NCBI GenBank assembly: GCA_027031185.1
Contig: JALVEF010000411.1
Location: 1-24,544, forward strand
From: Saprospiraceae bacterium
GTDB lineage: Bacteria; Bacteroidota; Bacteroidia; Chitinophagales; Saprospiraceae
Direction of reading: 5' to 3'
DNA length: 24,544 nucleotides
Positions 13,942 through 21,801 of this stretch are shown piece by piece. Numbering within the stretch: position 1 is the stretch's first letter; each line of letters opens with the position of its first letter. The notes under the pieces were generated by a model. That model was not told the origin of the DNA. It saw only the letters and a program-made list of their open reading frames with translations, and searched no databases. The translations under genes were made by a program, and so were the position numbers.

Positions 13942-15336
13942 CTACACGGCGCGATGATAGCTGGCGTCCAGCTTGATCATGACGGCAATCATAATCGTAA
14001 ACATGAGGAGCGACGTACCACCGTAGCTGACCAGCGGCAACGGGATACCGATGATGGGAAACAATCCCATCGTCATCCCGATATTGATCAGAAAGTGAAA
14101 AAACAATATGCCCGCCAGGGCATAACCATAATTCTTTGCAAAAGAAAAGCGCTGCCGTTCGGCCAAAGACAGCAAGCGGAGCACAAAAAATAAATACACC
14201 AGGATCGTGATGGATGTGCCGATAAAGCCGTGCTCTTCACCAATGGTACAGAAGATGAAGTCCGTGGACTGCTCCGGGACATAGTTCAACCGTGTCAATT
14301 CCCCTTTGAGCATCCCGCGGCCCATCAGGCCACCGGAGCCGATGGCCATTTTCGACTGCAATACATTGTATAGCGAGCCGCGCGGATCACATTTGGACGG
14401 ATTGAGCCAAACGTTGATGCGCTCCTGCTGATGGGGTTCCAATACGTGGTCGTAAAAAAAGCGCGCCCCGAATACCACACCCAAGGCAAGCCCGACAATG
14501 ACCGAATGCGCCATTAACCTTTTGATATGGCCGGTAGCCAGATAGCTCCAAATGCGCCAAAGCACCAGCGCGGCAAGCGGCAGTGCAGCCCATTTGGAGT
14601 GTGGAAAAAACAAGCCGAGCAACAGCGCCCCGGCCGGCAGCACATAGCCTGTCAATAGCCCCGTATCCTGGCGGTTGGCAGTTACCATCAGCCCCAAGCC
14701 TAAAATCACCAAACTCAGGGCGTATGTATCCCATACCAAACTCAATATGAAAAGAGCTATTAACACAAAGCCTATGACATACAACTGCGCAGGCAAGCCC
14801 TTGCGATAAAACAGAATGAAAAACGAAGTAAACACCAAAGCCGATCCGGCATCCGGCTGTAACAATATCAACAGCATTGGTAACGCAATAATCGCCAGAG
14901 CCAACCAGCGCGTCCGGCTTTGACGCATATCTTCTGAAGGTCCTGCCAGCAGCGACGAGACGGCCAGCGCCGTACCGAATTTGGCAAATTCGGACGGCTG
15001 AAAGGAAATGCCGGCAAAACTGTACCACGATGTAGCCCCCTTAATATTGGTACCTAAAAACAATACGCCCAATAACAGCAAAAGGCCGATACCGTAGAGT
15101 ACAAAGGCAAAGCCTGACCAGATACGCACATCCATCATCTGAATCACAAAAAAGGTGACCAGTGCCAGCCCCACCCACAGAGTCTCTTTCCCAATACCCT
15201 GCGACAGGTCAAACACCGACGTCGTGCGGTCCGGATCGTACGTGACGGAATAGTACAGCACCCAACCCAGCAGCACCAGGGTTAAATACAACCATGTCAA
15301 TACCATGTCTGGTTTGCCTACCCGCGATTTTGCCAT
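13942..15336 (-). CDS. rodA: Rod shape-determining SEDS glycosyltransferase RodA
   Basis: A 464-residue polytopic inner-membrane protein of the FtsW/RodA/SpoVE family, which polymerises lipid II into glycan strands for cell elongation together with a class B penicillin-binding protein. The SEDS motifs are present: PSEFAKFGTAL, NVLQSKMAIGSGGLMGRG, VPEQSTDFIFCTIGEEHGF with the conserved aspartate, and the C-terminal PLVSYGGTSLL. It has about ten hydrophobic helices and the typical insertion of Bacteroidota RodA between the middle helices. It is the last gene of the deoC-SPOR-rodA unit, 19 nt after the SPOR gene. mrdA and mreBCD are not in the window. Confidence 0.93.
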   Translation of the reverse strand: MAKSRVGKPDMVLTWLYLTLVLLGWVLYYSVTYDPDRTTSVFDLSQGIGKETLWVGLALVTFFVIQMMDVRIWSGFAFVLYGIGLLLLLGVLFLGTNIKGATSWYSFAGISFQPSEFAKFGTALAVSSLLAGPSEDMRQSRTRWLALAIIALPMLLILLQPDAGSALVFTSFFILFYRKGLPAQLYVIGFVLIALFILSLVWDTYALSLVILGLGLMVTANRQDTGLLTGYVLPAGALLLGLFFPHSKWAALPLAALVLWRIWSYLATGHIKRLMAHSVIVGLALGVVFGARFFYDHVLEPHQQERINVWLNPSKCDPRGSLYNVLQSKMAIGSGGLMGRGMLKGELTRLNYVPEQSTDFIFCTIGEEHGFIGTSITILVYLFFVLRLLSLAERQRFSFAKNYGYALAGILFFHFLINIGMTMGLFPIIGIPLPLVSYGGTSLLMFTIMIAVMIKLDASYHRAV

Positions 15337-15355
15337 ATAGAGGGGGTGCTTGGTG

Positions 15356-15760
15356 CTATTCGCTTGTCCTCAATATTTCACTGACCGGTATATGCCTGTC
15401 ATAGGCAGGAAAGGCCATCTTGAAGTATGCCTTGACAGGTTGGACGGCGGCCAGGGCTTCCAGCTTGGTCTGATAGGCACCGGCTCGCAGCTTGTAAAAC
15501 GGATTCTCATGGCTCCATTCTGCCGGTATGCCGGGAAACAGACTCGTAAAACGCTCATAATCAGCTTGTACTTTGTATCGCTCCGTCGAGGCTGATACCT
15601 GGATACGCCATCCCGCTACAAACGGATGCGCCCGATTGTAGGACACATAGCGGGCTACCATTTGATCAATGGGATAGTCTTCCTGAATGGTAATTTGCCC
15701 CCGGGCGGTAAGCACGGCCGCCACCCAAACGAGACCTGTCCAAAAATACTTTGCGCTCAC
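15356..15760 (-). CDS. Secreted SPOR-domain protein
   Basis: A 134-residue protein with a signal peptide (cleavage expected near TARG-QI) and a C-terminal SPOR-like domain: GWRIQVSASTERYKVQADYERF, then FYKLRAGAYQTKLEALAAVQPV. SPOR domains bind denuded peptidoglycan glycans, often at division sites. The start is GTG 15760, overlapping the deoC stop as GTGA. Its position between deoC and rodA links it to cell-wall growth, although the deoC association looks merely positional. Some members end up in the periplasm or at the outer membrane; which one applies here cannot be told. Confidence 0.82.
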   Translation of the reverse strand: MSAKYFWTGLVWVAAVLTARGQITIQEDYPIDQMVARYVSYNRAHPFVAGWRIQVSASTERYKVQADYERFTSLFPGIPAEWSHENPFYKLRAGAYQTKLEALAAVQPVKAYFKMAFPAYDRHIPVSEILRTSE

Positions 15761-16419
15761 ATTGTCGCTTTTGCTTCTTCGATGATTTTGATACAGGACG
15801 AACTGCCGATGCGATCCGCGCCTGCATCAATAACGGCGCGAGCCGTGGCATAGTCTCTAATACCACCCGACGCCTTGATTTTGACGTCTTCAGCCAGCAG
15901 CCCACGTATTTTGGCTATCATCTCCGGCGTGGTGTCCACACCCGTATAGCCCGAGGAAGTCTTAAAATAGTCCACCGAAAACATGGTCGCCACATTGCAG
16001 GCCTTCTTCAATTCCTCGTCCGTCAAGAATCCCACTTCCGCGATCAGCTTCAGCGGCTTATCTGCCATGTGGGCCACAATCGTCATCCGCTCCACGTCAC
16101 TCTCCACAAAGTCCCAATTGCCGGATTTGATCGCCGCCACATTGATGACAACATCCAGTTCGTCCACTTTGTCGTTGATGGCCCGCTTGATCTCCTCGAC
16201 CTTAGCAGCGGTGGTGGAATATCCCATTGGAAATCCGACTACTGTCACCACCTTAACATTCGAATCTTTCAGCAAAGCCTTGGCTTCCTTTACATAGTAG
16301 GGCGGGATGCACACGCCCTTAAAGTCATAATCAAGTGCCTCTTGACAAATCTGACGGATCTTGTCCGGCGTCGTATCGGCTTTCAGCCAGGTGTGCTCCA
16401 AATAGTGCTGGATTTCCAT
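15757..16419 (-). CDS. deoC: Deoxyribose-phosphate aldolase
   Basis: A 220-residue class I aldolase that cleaves 2-deoxyribose 5-phosphate to glyceraldehyde 3-phosphate and acetaldehyde (deoxynucleoside catabolism). The Schiff-base lysine is K153 in DYFKTSSGY. K182 in KASGGIRD and D89 in DELDVVIN complete the proton-relay residues. ATG 16419 (MEIQHYLEHT) matches the family start; the open frame continues upstream to 16599 without similarity. A complete Bacteroidota promoter lies 73-104 nt upstream. The stop overlaps the next gene's GTG start. Confidence 0.95.
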   Translation of the reverse strand: MEIQHYLEHTWLKADTTPDKIRQICQEALDYDFKGVCIPPYYVKEAKALLKDSNVKVVTVVGFPMGYSTTAAKVEEIKRAINDKVDELDVVINVAAIKSGNWDFVESDVERMTIVAHMADKPLKLIAEVGFLTDEELKKACNVATMFSVDYFKTSSGYTGVDTTPEMIAKIRGLLAEDVKIKASGGIRDYATARAVIDAGADRIGSSSCIKIIEEAKATM

Positions 16420-16491
16420 TCTGACAGTGTATTTGGTTTGGGGAATTGGGCGTGTGCTGACTGACCACCCGTGCCCGTTTTTTATGGCCGA

Positions 16492-16523
16492 CAAAGGTAC
16501 GACTATTTTCGTAAAAAGGCAAA
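16492..16523 (-). promoter_or_regulatory. Promoter of the deoC-SPOR-rodA operon
   Basis: On the minus strand TTTG (16520-16523) is followed after 20 nt by TACCTTTG (16492-16499). This is a full match to the Bacteroidota -33/-7 pattern TTTG-N19/20-TAnnTTTG. Transcription would begin near 16485, leaving a leader of about 65 nt before the deoC ATG. Confidence 0.7.
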
Positions 16524-16881
16524 ACCTAATGTCCGGGACCACGGCTCGTCTGTCAGTGGCCAATAGCCCCGTTGAGTCCCCCAATTCGAAATTTGTCATT
16601 ATTTAATTCGGAATGGCTTTGTTATACAAAAAAATTGTCAGCGAAGAGATGAATATCTAAGGCTTTTGCCCTGAAACGGGCAAGAAGATATAGAGGCCTT
16701 TCAGGACCAAAGCCCTGAAAAGCAGGGCAGGCATGGCATGACGAAGCAAAGCAAGCCCAAAGCTGCTTTCCTACCTATTCACACGACAAAACCATTTGGA
16801 GTTGAACAAAGCAAGTTTTCCCCGACATTTTAGTCGGCGAAAGACAAAAAGCGGCATTTTTGTACCCTAAACCCATTTGCC
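16524..16881. other. Divergent intergenic region between deoC and ligA with small hairpins
   Basis: No gene is supported here. There are three short hairpins: TTGCCC/GGGCAA (16666-16683), TTTCAGG/CCTGAAA (16699-16720) and CCGAC/GTCGG (16822-16837). GTCAGTGGCCAA (16552-16563) followed by AATAGCCCCGTTGAG also occurs, slightly changed, upstream of htrA at 12566-12620. I could not find a convincing TAnnTTTG box for ligA. Confidence 0.4.
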
Positions 16882-19017
16882 ATGTATCAAGGCGTACCGG
16901 AAAAACAACTCATCGAAATCGGCAATAAGTTTTTGGCTCATCCCGACCGCGTCGGCCCTGATGACCTGCCTGCTCTGAGACGTATTCTCCATTACCACGA
17001 GTGGCGCTACTACGTGAAAAACGACCCTGTCATCTCCGACTATGACTATGACCGGCTGTACAAAATCTTGCAGCGAATCGAAAGTGAGCACCCCGAACTG
17101 ATCACACCCGACTCCCCCACCCAGCGCATCGGTTCCGACCTCAGCGCCGATTTCAAGACCGCCAGGCATCTCACGCCTTTCCTCTCACTCGAAAACAGCT
17201 ACCATCCGGACGACCTCAACGACTTTGACCGCCAGGTGCGCAAACTCACCGGCGAAGCCGGTCCCATCGAATACATCGTTGAGCCCAAATTCGACGGCTC
17301 CTCGCTCGGCCTGCTCTACGAAAACAACATCCTCGTGCGCGGCACCACCCGCGGCAACGGCATCGAAGGCGACGACATCACCAACAACGTCAAGACCATC
17401 ACCTCCCTGCCCCTTCGCGCCCACTTCTCTGCCAAAGGAATCACCAAAGCCGAATTGCGCGGCGAAGGCATCATCCGCAAAGACAACTTCGCCCAACTCA
17501 ACCGGGACCGTGAACAACAGGGCCTTGACCTCTTCGCCAACGCCCGCAACGCCGCCGCCGGCGCCCTGCGCATGAAAGACCCGAAAGAAACGGCTGCCCG
17601 CAAACTGGACTGCATCGTCTATCAACTCACCTTTGCCGAAGGCCAAAACGGCACCGGTGTCCGCCGGTACTTTGATACACATGGCGAAGTCCTCCACTTC
17701 TTGTCAGATATCGGCTTCCTCGTCCCCCATGACTTTATCAAAACCTGTATCGGCATCCGGGAAGTCATCGCATACTGCGCGGATGCCGAAGCCCGGCGCG
17801 AGGCCTACCCCTACGAAATAGACGGCCTGGTCATCAAAGTCAATCGCCTGGACCTGCAAGAGAAGTGCGGCGCCACCGCCCACCACCCGCGCTGGGCCAT
17901 TGCCTTCAAGTTCAAAGCCAAACAAGCCGTCACCACGCTCGAAGACGTACAGTTTCAGGTCGGCAAACTCGGCGCCATCACGCCCGTCGGCAAGGTCACA
18001 CCCGTCGAACTGGCCGGCGTCACCATCTCGTCAGTGTCCCTTCACAATGAAGACTTCATCCGCTCTAAGGACATCCGCATCGGCGACAGAGTCATCATTG
18101 AGCGGGCCGGCGAAGTCATCCCTTACATCGTCAAATCCCTGCCCGACCTGCGCGATGACCACGTTCGCCCCATCCGCTTCCCCTCCGAATGCCCCGTCTG
18201 CCACACGCCGCTGGTAAAAAAGGAGGGCGAAGCCGTCTGGCGGTGTCCCAACTACGACTGCCCCGAACAAGTCGTCCAGCGGCTCATTCACTTCGTCTCC
18301 AAGGATGCCATGGATATTGACGGCATGGGCGAATCTCAAGTCCGGAAATTTTACCAATTGCAGTGGCTCCACGACTTTGACGACATCTACAAACTGCCCT
18401 ACGACAAGATCCGCGCACTCGACGGCTTCGGCGACAAGTCTGTCGAAAACCTGCGCCGCGCCATCGAGGCGTCCAAAACTAATCCCATCTACCGGCTCTT
18501 GTTCGGGTTGAGCATCCCCCACGTCGGTCTCAAAGCGGCTAAAACCATCGCCGCCCACGTCGGCCATCTCCGCGAATTGCAACAGTGGACTATCGAACAA
18601 TTTACCGCCATCAAGGACGTAGGGCCCATCATGGCACAGAGCATCCATGACTTTTTCCACCGGCCCCGCACCGACCGGCTCCTGGCCTCGTTCGAGGCAT
18701 TGGGCGTCAATCTCAAACAGACCGATGACGACCGCCCGGTCGTCATCTCATCCGGCCCCCTCGCCGGCAGGACCATCCTCTTTACCGGCACCCTGCAGCA
18801 CATGACGCGCACCGAGGCTCAAAAACTCGCAGAAAAGGCAGGTGCCCAAAACCTGAGCGGAGTCTCCAAACATCTCAACATCCTCGTAGTCGGGGAAAAG
18901 GCCGGCTCCAAACTCCGCAAGGCCCGCGAACTCGGCACCGTGCAGATCATTGACGAACAAGAATTTCTCAAGCTGGTCGAAGCCGGCGCCGGAGATAAGC
19001 CGGAAAGATTACGGTAA
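16882..19017 (+). CDS. ligA: NAD-dependent DNA ligase LigA
   Basis: A 711-residue complete ligase that seals nicks in replication and repair using NAD+. In order: domain Ia binding NMN (HYHEWRYY, then DPVISDYDYDRLYKIL, about 37-63), adenylation domain with the nucleotidyl lysine K136 in EPKFDGSSLG, OB fold (about 325-425), four-cysteine zinc finger (C437, C440, C455, C460), helix-hairpin-helix repeats (about 465-610) and a C-terminal BRCT domain (about 627-703, LAGRTILFTGTL). All key motifs are intact and the length is slightly above the usual 670 residues. ATG 16882 begins MYQGVPEKQL. Transcribed alone, convergent with the sigma-partner gene. Confidence 0.97.
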   Translation: MYQGVPEKQLIEIGNKFLAHPDRVGPDDLPALRRILHYHEWRYYVKNDPVISDYDYDRLYKILQRIESEHPELITPDSPTQRIGSDLSADFKTARHLTPFLSLENSYHPDDLNDFDRQVRKLTGEAGPIEYIVEPKFDGSSLGLLYENNILVRGTTRGNGIEGDDITNNVKTITSLPLRAHFSAKGITKAELRGEGIIRKDNFAQLNRDREQQGLDLFANARNAAAGALRMKDPKETAARKLDCIVYQLTFAEGQNGTGVRRYFDTHGEVLHFLSDIGFLVPHDFIKTCIGIREVIAYCADAEARREAYPYEIDGLVIKVNRLDLQEKCGATAHHPRWAIAFKFKAKQAVTTLEDVQFQVGKLGAITPVGKVTPVELAGVTISSVSLHNEDFIRSKDIRIGDRVIIERAGEVIPYIVKSLPDLRDDHVRPIRFPSECPVCHTPLVKKEGEAVWRCPNYDCPEQVVQRLIHFVSKDAMDIDGMGESQVRKFYQLQWLHDFDDIYKLPYDKIRALDGFGDKSVENLRRAIEASKTNPIYRLLFGLSIPHVGLKAAKTIAAHVGHLRELQQWTIEQFTAIKDVGPIMAQSIHDFFHRPRTDRLLASFEALGVNLKQTDDDRPVVISSGPLAGRTILFTGTLQHMTRTEAQKLAEKAGAQNLSGVSKHLNILVVGEKAGSKLRKARELGTVQIIDEQEFLKLVEAGAGDKPERLR

Positions 19018-19051
19018 GCTATCCGCCCGTCCGAAACCGAAATTTGCGCAT

Positions 19052-19178
19052 CCCCGCACCTATTTGCCCTAGCCAACAGATATGCCTAACATTTCCACCA
19101 CGTCCAACTCATACTTACCTGTGATATGACCGGGCAGTGGTTAGGCCAATACTTCCGGACAAAGCCAAGTAAATGCGG
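19052..19178. repeat. Degenerate relative of the inverted-ended element inside the 145-bp repeat
   Basis: The left end CCCCGCACCTATTTGCCCT (19052-19070) resembles CCCGCACATACTTGCCCT at 11597. The right end GGACAAAGCCAAGTAAATGCGG (19157-19178) resembles GGACCAAAGCC...CAAGTAAGTGCGG ending at 11698. An inner inverted pair GCCTAAC (19085) and GTTAGGC (19139) is also present. It follows the ligA stop by 35 nt. Confidence 0.4.
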
Positions 19179-19244
19179 AACGATGTACAGTGATGCAGGC
19201 TTCGCTCTGTTCCTTGGCCGTCATCTGCTTTGAGCTCACACACT

Positions 19245-19424
19245 CAAAAGTTGTAACTGTTTAGGTACCCGCTGTTTTTGTGCTAAAATGCCCTTTTTGC
19301 ACCTACCTTTGCTAAAATTTTCTCATGTAGCGCTGCTACACATCGAAAATTTTAGCTTCGGTAGGCACAAAAATGCCTATTTTATCCCTAAAAACAGGAG
19401 CACCTATAACAGTTACCAAAAGTT
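19245..19424 (+). mobile_element. Long-form MITE copy E4 (19253-19416) with 8-bp target duplication
   Basis: The 164-bp element begins GTAACTGTTTAGGTACCCGC and ends AACAGGAGCACCTATAACAGTTAC. Perfect octamers CAAAAGTT flank it at 19245-19252 and 19417-19424. Compared with the short copies it holds an extra internal segment between GTGCTAAAA and AAAACAGG. That segment contains its own long hairpin: TTTTTGCACCTACC (19294-19307) with GGTAGGCACAAAAA (19360-19373), and TAAAATTTTC with GAAAATTTTA. The right end overlaps the stop codon of the minus-strand gene. Confidence 0.88.
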
Positions 19425-21062
19425 TACACCGAGACTCAGACCAAACCCCAGTTCCTGCACATCTGCTGTGCGTCCTTTATACCCTGTCCATTTGGACTCC
19501 AGGAGAAGAGTTGTACGACCGGACAGGCGATAGCCCACAACCGGACTTAATCGCCAACCAATTTGAAATGCTTTGAAAGGCGCAAAGGAGTCCGTCCGGG
19601 AGAAGTCCGCAATGGCTTTTTCCTGATTAAATGTCTTTCCTTTTTGAGATATCGTAAAATTGAAGACGGCTCCCATTTGGGCCCCCAATATCCAGTGTTT
19701 CAGATGGTGCTGATAGCCGATTTCAAGTGGTACCCGATATATCTGGAAGCGATTATTCCAGATTGTTTGCGTTGTGACAGACCGGGTTCGGCTGCCATAA
19801 GTGATACCGACCACCTCGCCATTCAGATTGAGGACTACTTCTTGCAGAACGCTGTCCTGTATCCAAGTCGTCTGCTGAGTATAATCCAACCTGGACCAAA
19901 GAATATGATATTCCAATCCGCTACTCAGAACAAAACGATCCTTCCAGGCCAAGCCAATATTAAGCCCATAGAAGCTTCCCCAGCTTCCTTTTTCATGGTT
20001 GTTGCGAAGCCCGGCCACATCATCTCGGGTATTGAAGTAGAGAAGGGTTTTATTGGTACCGGCCGTCGGACGAACTGTCCAGTGAAGACTTCGTGTTGTG
20101 GAAGCATTGATAGCCAGCATGGCGCCCTGTCCCTGGTCCAAGGAGTCAATTGGATTATTGTTTTGGTTTATGCCGACCGGCTGTTGGTCTAAGGATTCAT
20201 CGGTATCCGCCGCTCGACGGTTATGGTAGCCGGCTATTGACCACGATGAATCCGCAGTTTCGGAAAGCCGGTTTTGTGGTTCGACTGAGCTATTGTCAGC
20301 ACCTGCTGACTCGGGTGCTTTGGGAGGCAGGTGCGCTCCCGGGGGATGTGGGGGCACCGTTGGCCGATTTGGTTGTTGCATTTGCATTTCATTGCGGAAG
20401 GGCCTTCCGGATGTTGATGGAGATTTTGGTTTATCGGGATCGGATGGAAGGCTGGAAATTAATTGTAAAGCGTCCGGTATTGTATCCCATGCGACGGGTC
20501 GGCTGTGGTCCGTGACAAAAATGTCTGCATTTTGGGATTTTGGAAAGGGCGAACCCGATGTTTCGTCTTTTAATTTTCTGACGGCAGATGAACGATTTTC
20601 ATTACTAACCGTCCGGTGCGCGTTGGTATTCGCGATGACAGATTGTATTCCTGGCCGGTTAATGGACGATATGTACTTTTCCGAAAACAGGCTTTTCGTG
20701 GAAGAATCTGTGGAAGCCGGGGGACGCCGGGGGAGTACTTTCTGTTTGGCGAGGTGCCCTGCTTCTCGCTTTTTCGTTTTGGTGGTTTGCGCACTACCGG
20801 ACTCGTAAAGATTATGTGGTGTAATCATCAGATCGCGGGAGGTATTTGACCTGAAGAGATACATTACTCCCACTCCGCCAAACACGAACAAAATCAATAC
20901 TAATCCCAAATACTTAAATAGCTTTTGGAAGCTTTTGACCGGAGTGGAAGGCTTTGCATCCTTATCCAGATCCTCCGCGATAGCATTCCACAAGCCATCC
21001 ACATCAAAGTCGGAGTTGTCCATTATTCTTTTCTCGAACCGTTTTTTATATTCCTTTTCCAT
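19413..21062 (-). CDS. Candidate dual membrane-spanning anti-sigma factor (cytoplasmic N-terminus, TM helix, linker, outer-membrane barrel)
   Basis: A 549-residue protein. Residues 1-49 are charged and cytoplasmic (DFDVDGLWNAIAEDLD). Residues 50-70 form one hydrophobic helix (YLGLVLILFVFGGVGVMYLF). About 75-315 is a Pro/Ser/Thr/Asn-rich, low-complexity linker. About 320-549 alternates polar and aromatic residues like an outer-membrane beta-barrel (GSWGSFYGLNIGLAWKDRFVL) and ends GLSLGVNFW with a terminal aromatic. No signal peptide precedes the barrel. It starts 5 nt after the ECF sigma gene, so it is very likely the cognate regulator. This matches the Dma-type anti-sigma factors described in Bacteroides, which span both membranes. 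The TAA stop lies inside a MITE; without the insertion the protein would end GVNF. Confidence 0.75.
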   Translation of the reverse strand: MEKEYKKRFEKRIMDNSDFDVDGLWNAIAEDLDKDAKPSTPVKSFQKLFKYLGLVLILFVFGGVGVMYLFRSNTSRDLMITPHNLYESGSAQTTKTKKREAGHLAKQKVLPRRPPASTDSSTKSLFSEKYISSINRPGIQSVIANTNAHRTVSNENRSSAVRKLKDETSGSPFPKSQNADIFVTDHSRPVAWDTIPDALQLISSLPSDPDKPKSPSTSGRPFRNEMQMQQPNRPTVPPHPPGAHLPPKAPESAGADNSSVEPQNRLSETADSSWSIAGYHNRRAADTDESLDQQPVGINQNNNPIDSLDQGQGAMLAINASTTRSLHWTVRPTAGTNKTLLYFNTRDDVAGLRNNHEKGSWGSFYGLNIGLAWKDRFVLSSGLEYHILWSRLDYTQQTTWIQDSVLQEVVLNLNGEVVGITYGSRTRSVTTQTIWNNRFQIYRVPLEIGYQHHLKHWILGAQMGAVFNFTISQKGKTFNQEKAIADFSRTDSFAPFKAFQIGWRLSPVVGYRLSGRTTLLLESKWTGYKGRTADVQELGFGLSLGVNFW

Positions 21063-21067
21063 GGTTT

Positions 21068-21610
21068 TTATTTTTTTGTGTTTGTCAGGGAGAGTGAGTA
21101 GGCTTTGTGAAGCCAGATTCGTGCACGGGACAATTTTTTTCGCGAAAGGGCCTCTGAAATACCAAGCATAGAAGAGATTTCCTTGTGGCTATAACCATCA
21201 ATCACAAATAGGTTAAAAACTTCAAAATAGCCCTTGGGCATCTTCTTCAGTATGGACAACAAGGTACTGTCCGGCAATTGCTCCACCGGCCGGCCGGCAG
21301 CGGCTTCGTGAAGTTCGATAATCAACTCTTCTGTATGCGTATCCACGACTCGCTCGTTGTAATTGATACTGGTATTGATGACAATTCTGGCCGCCCAATT
21401 TTTTAGTGGCGCTTTGCCGGCCTCATATTTGTGAATATTCCGAAAAATTTTGACGAAGCTTTCCTGCAGCACGTCTTTCGTAAAAGAAGTATCTTTCAAA
21501 TATCTGTCGGCCACCGCCCGCAGATAGGGCAACAATTTTAAGTAAAGCTCTTTTTGAGCAGCACGCTCTTGCCTTACGCAAGCCTGTATTAGACTATGGG
21601 CTACTTCCAT
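21068..21610 (-). CDS. ECF-type RNA polymerase sigma factor
   Basis: A 180-residue sigma-70 family extracytoplasmic-function sigma factor. Region 2 is at about residues 5-85, with the core-binding helix DVLQESFVKIFRNIHKYE. Region 4 is at about 120-172, with the helix-turn-helix YSHKEISSMLGISEALSRKK. I chose ATG 21610 (MEVAHSLIQA); a TTG at 21652 would add 14 poorly conserved residues. The gene directly downstream on the same strand encodes its probable transmembrane anti-sigma partner. A MITE copy lies 96 nt upstream of the ATG. Target promoters cannot be read from this window. Confidence 0.9.
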   Translation of the reverse strand: MEVAHSLIQACVRQERAAQKELYLKLLPYLRAVADRYLKDTSFTKDVLQESFVKIFRNIHKYEAGKAPLKNWAARIVINTSINYNERVVDTHTEELIIELHEAAAGRPVEQLPDSTLLSILKKMPKGYFEVFNLFVIDGYSHKEISSMLGISEALSRKKLSRARIWLHKAYSLSLTNTKK

Positions 21611-21705
21611 GTGATCATTTGAATTTCCATTGTTGCTCCAAAGCAATTTCAAGAAAAGAGTAATTATTCAGGTGCTTTTGACTTTTGGGATAAGATAAGC
21701 ATTTT

Positions 21706-21762
21706 GTAACTGTTTAGGTGCTCCTGTTTTTGTGCCAAAAACAGGAGCACCTAAACAATTAC
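21706..21762 (+). mobile_element. Short-form MITE copy E5, nearly perfect 27-bp stem
   Basis: The arms GTAACTGTTTAGGTGCTCCTGTTTTTG and the reverse complement of the right arm match at 26 of 27 positions around loop TGC, giving the best hairpin in the window. Flanking octamers AGCATTTT and ATGGTATC differ, so no target duplication remains. It lies between the SprB-repeat gene and the sigma gene. Confidence 0.8.
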
Positions 21763-21801
21763 ATGGTATCTAAACCAACAAAACGAAGTGCCATCTTTCT
21801 A

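Noticed and set aside
16420..16599. Upstream extension of deoC by 60 codons
   Set aside because: The added residues are not similar to aldolases and span the TTTG-N20-TACCTTTG promoter.
11275..21762. Reading the GTAAC/GTTAC palindromes simply as transcription terminators
   Set aside because: They lack T-runs outside the stem, one lies between divergent genes, and two have 8-bp target duplications.
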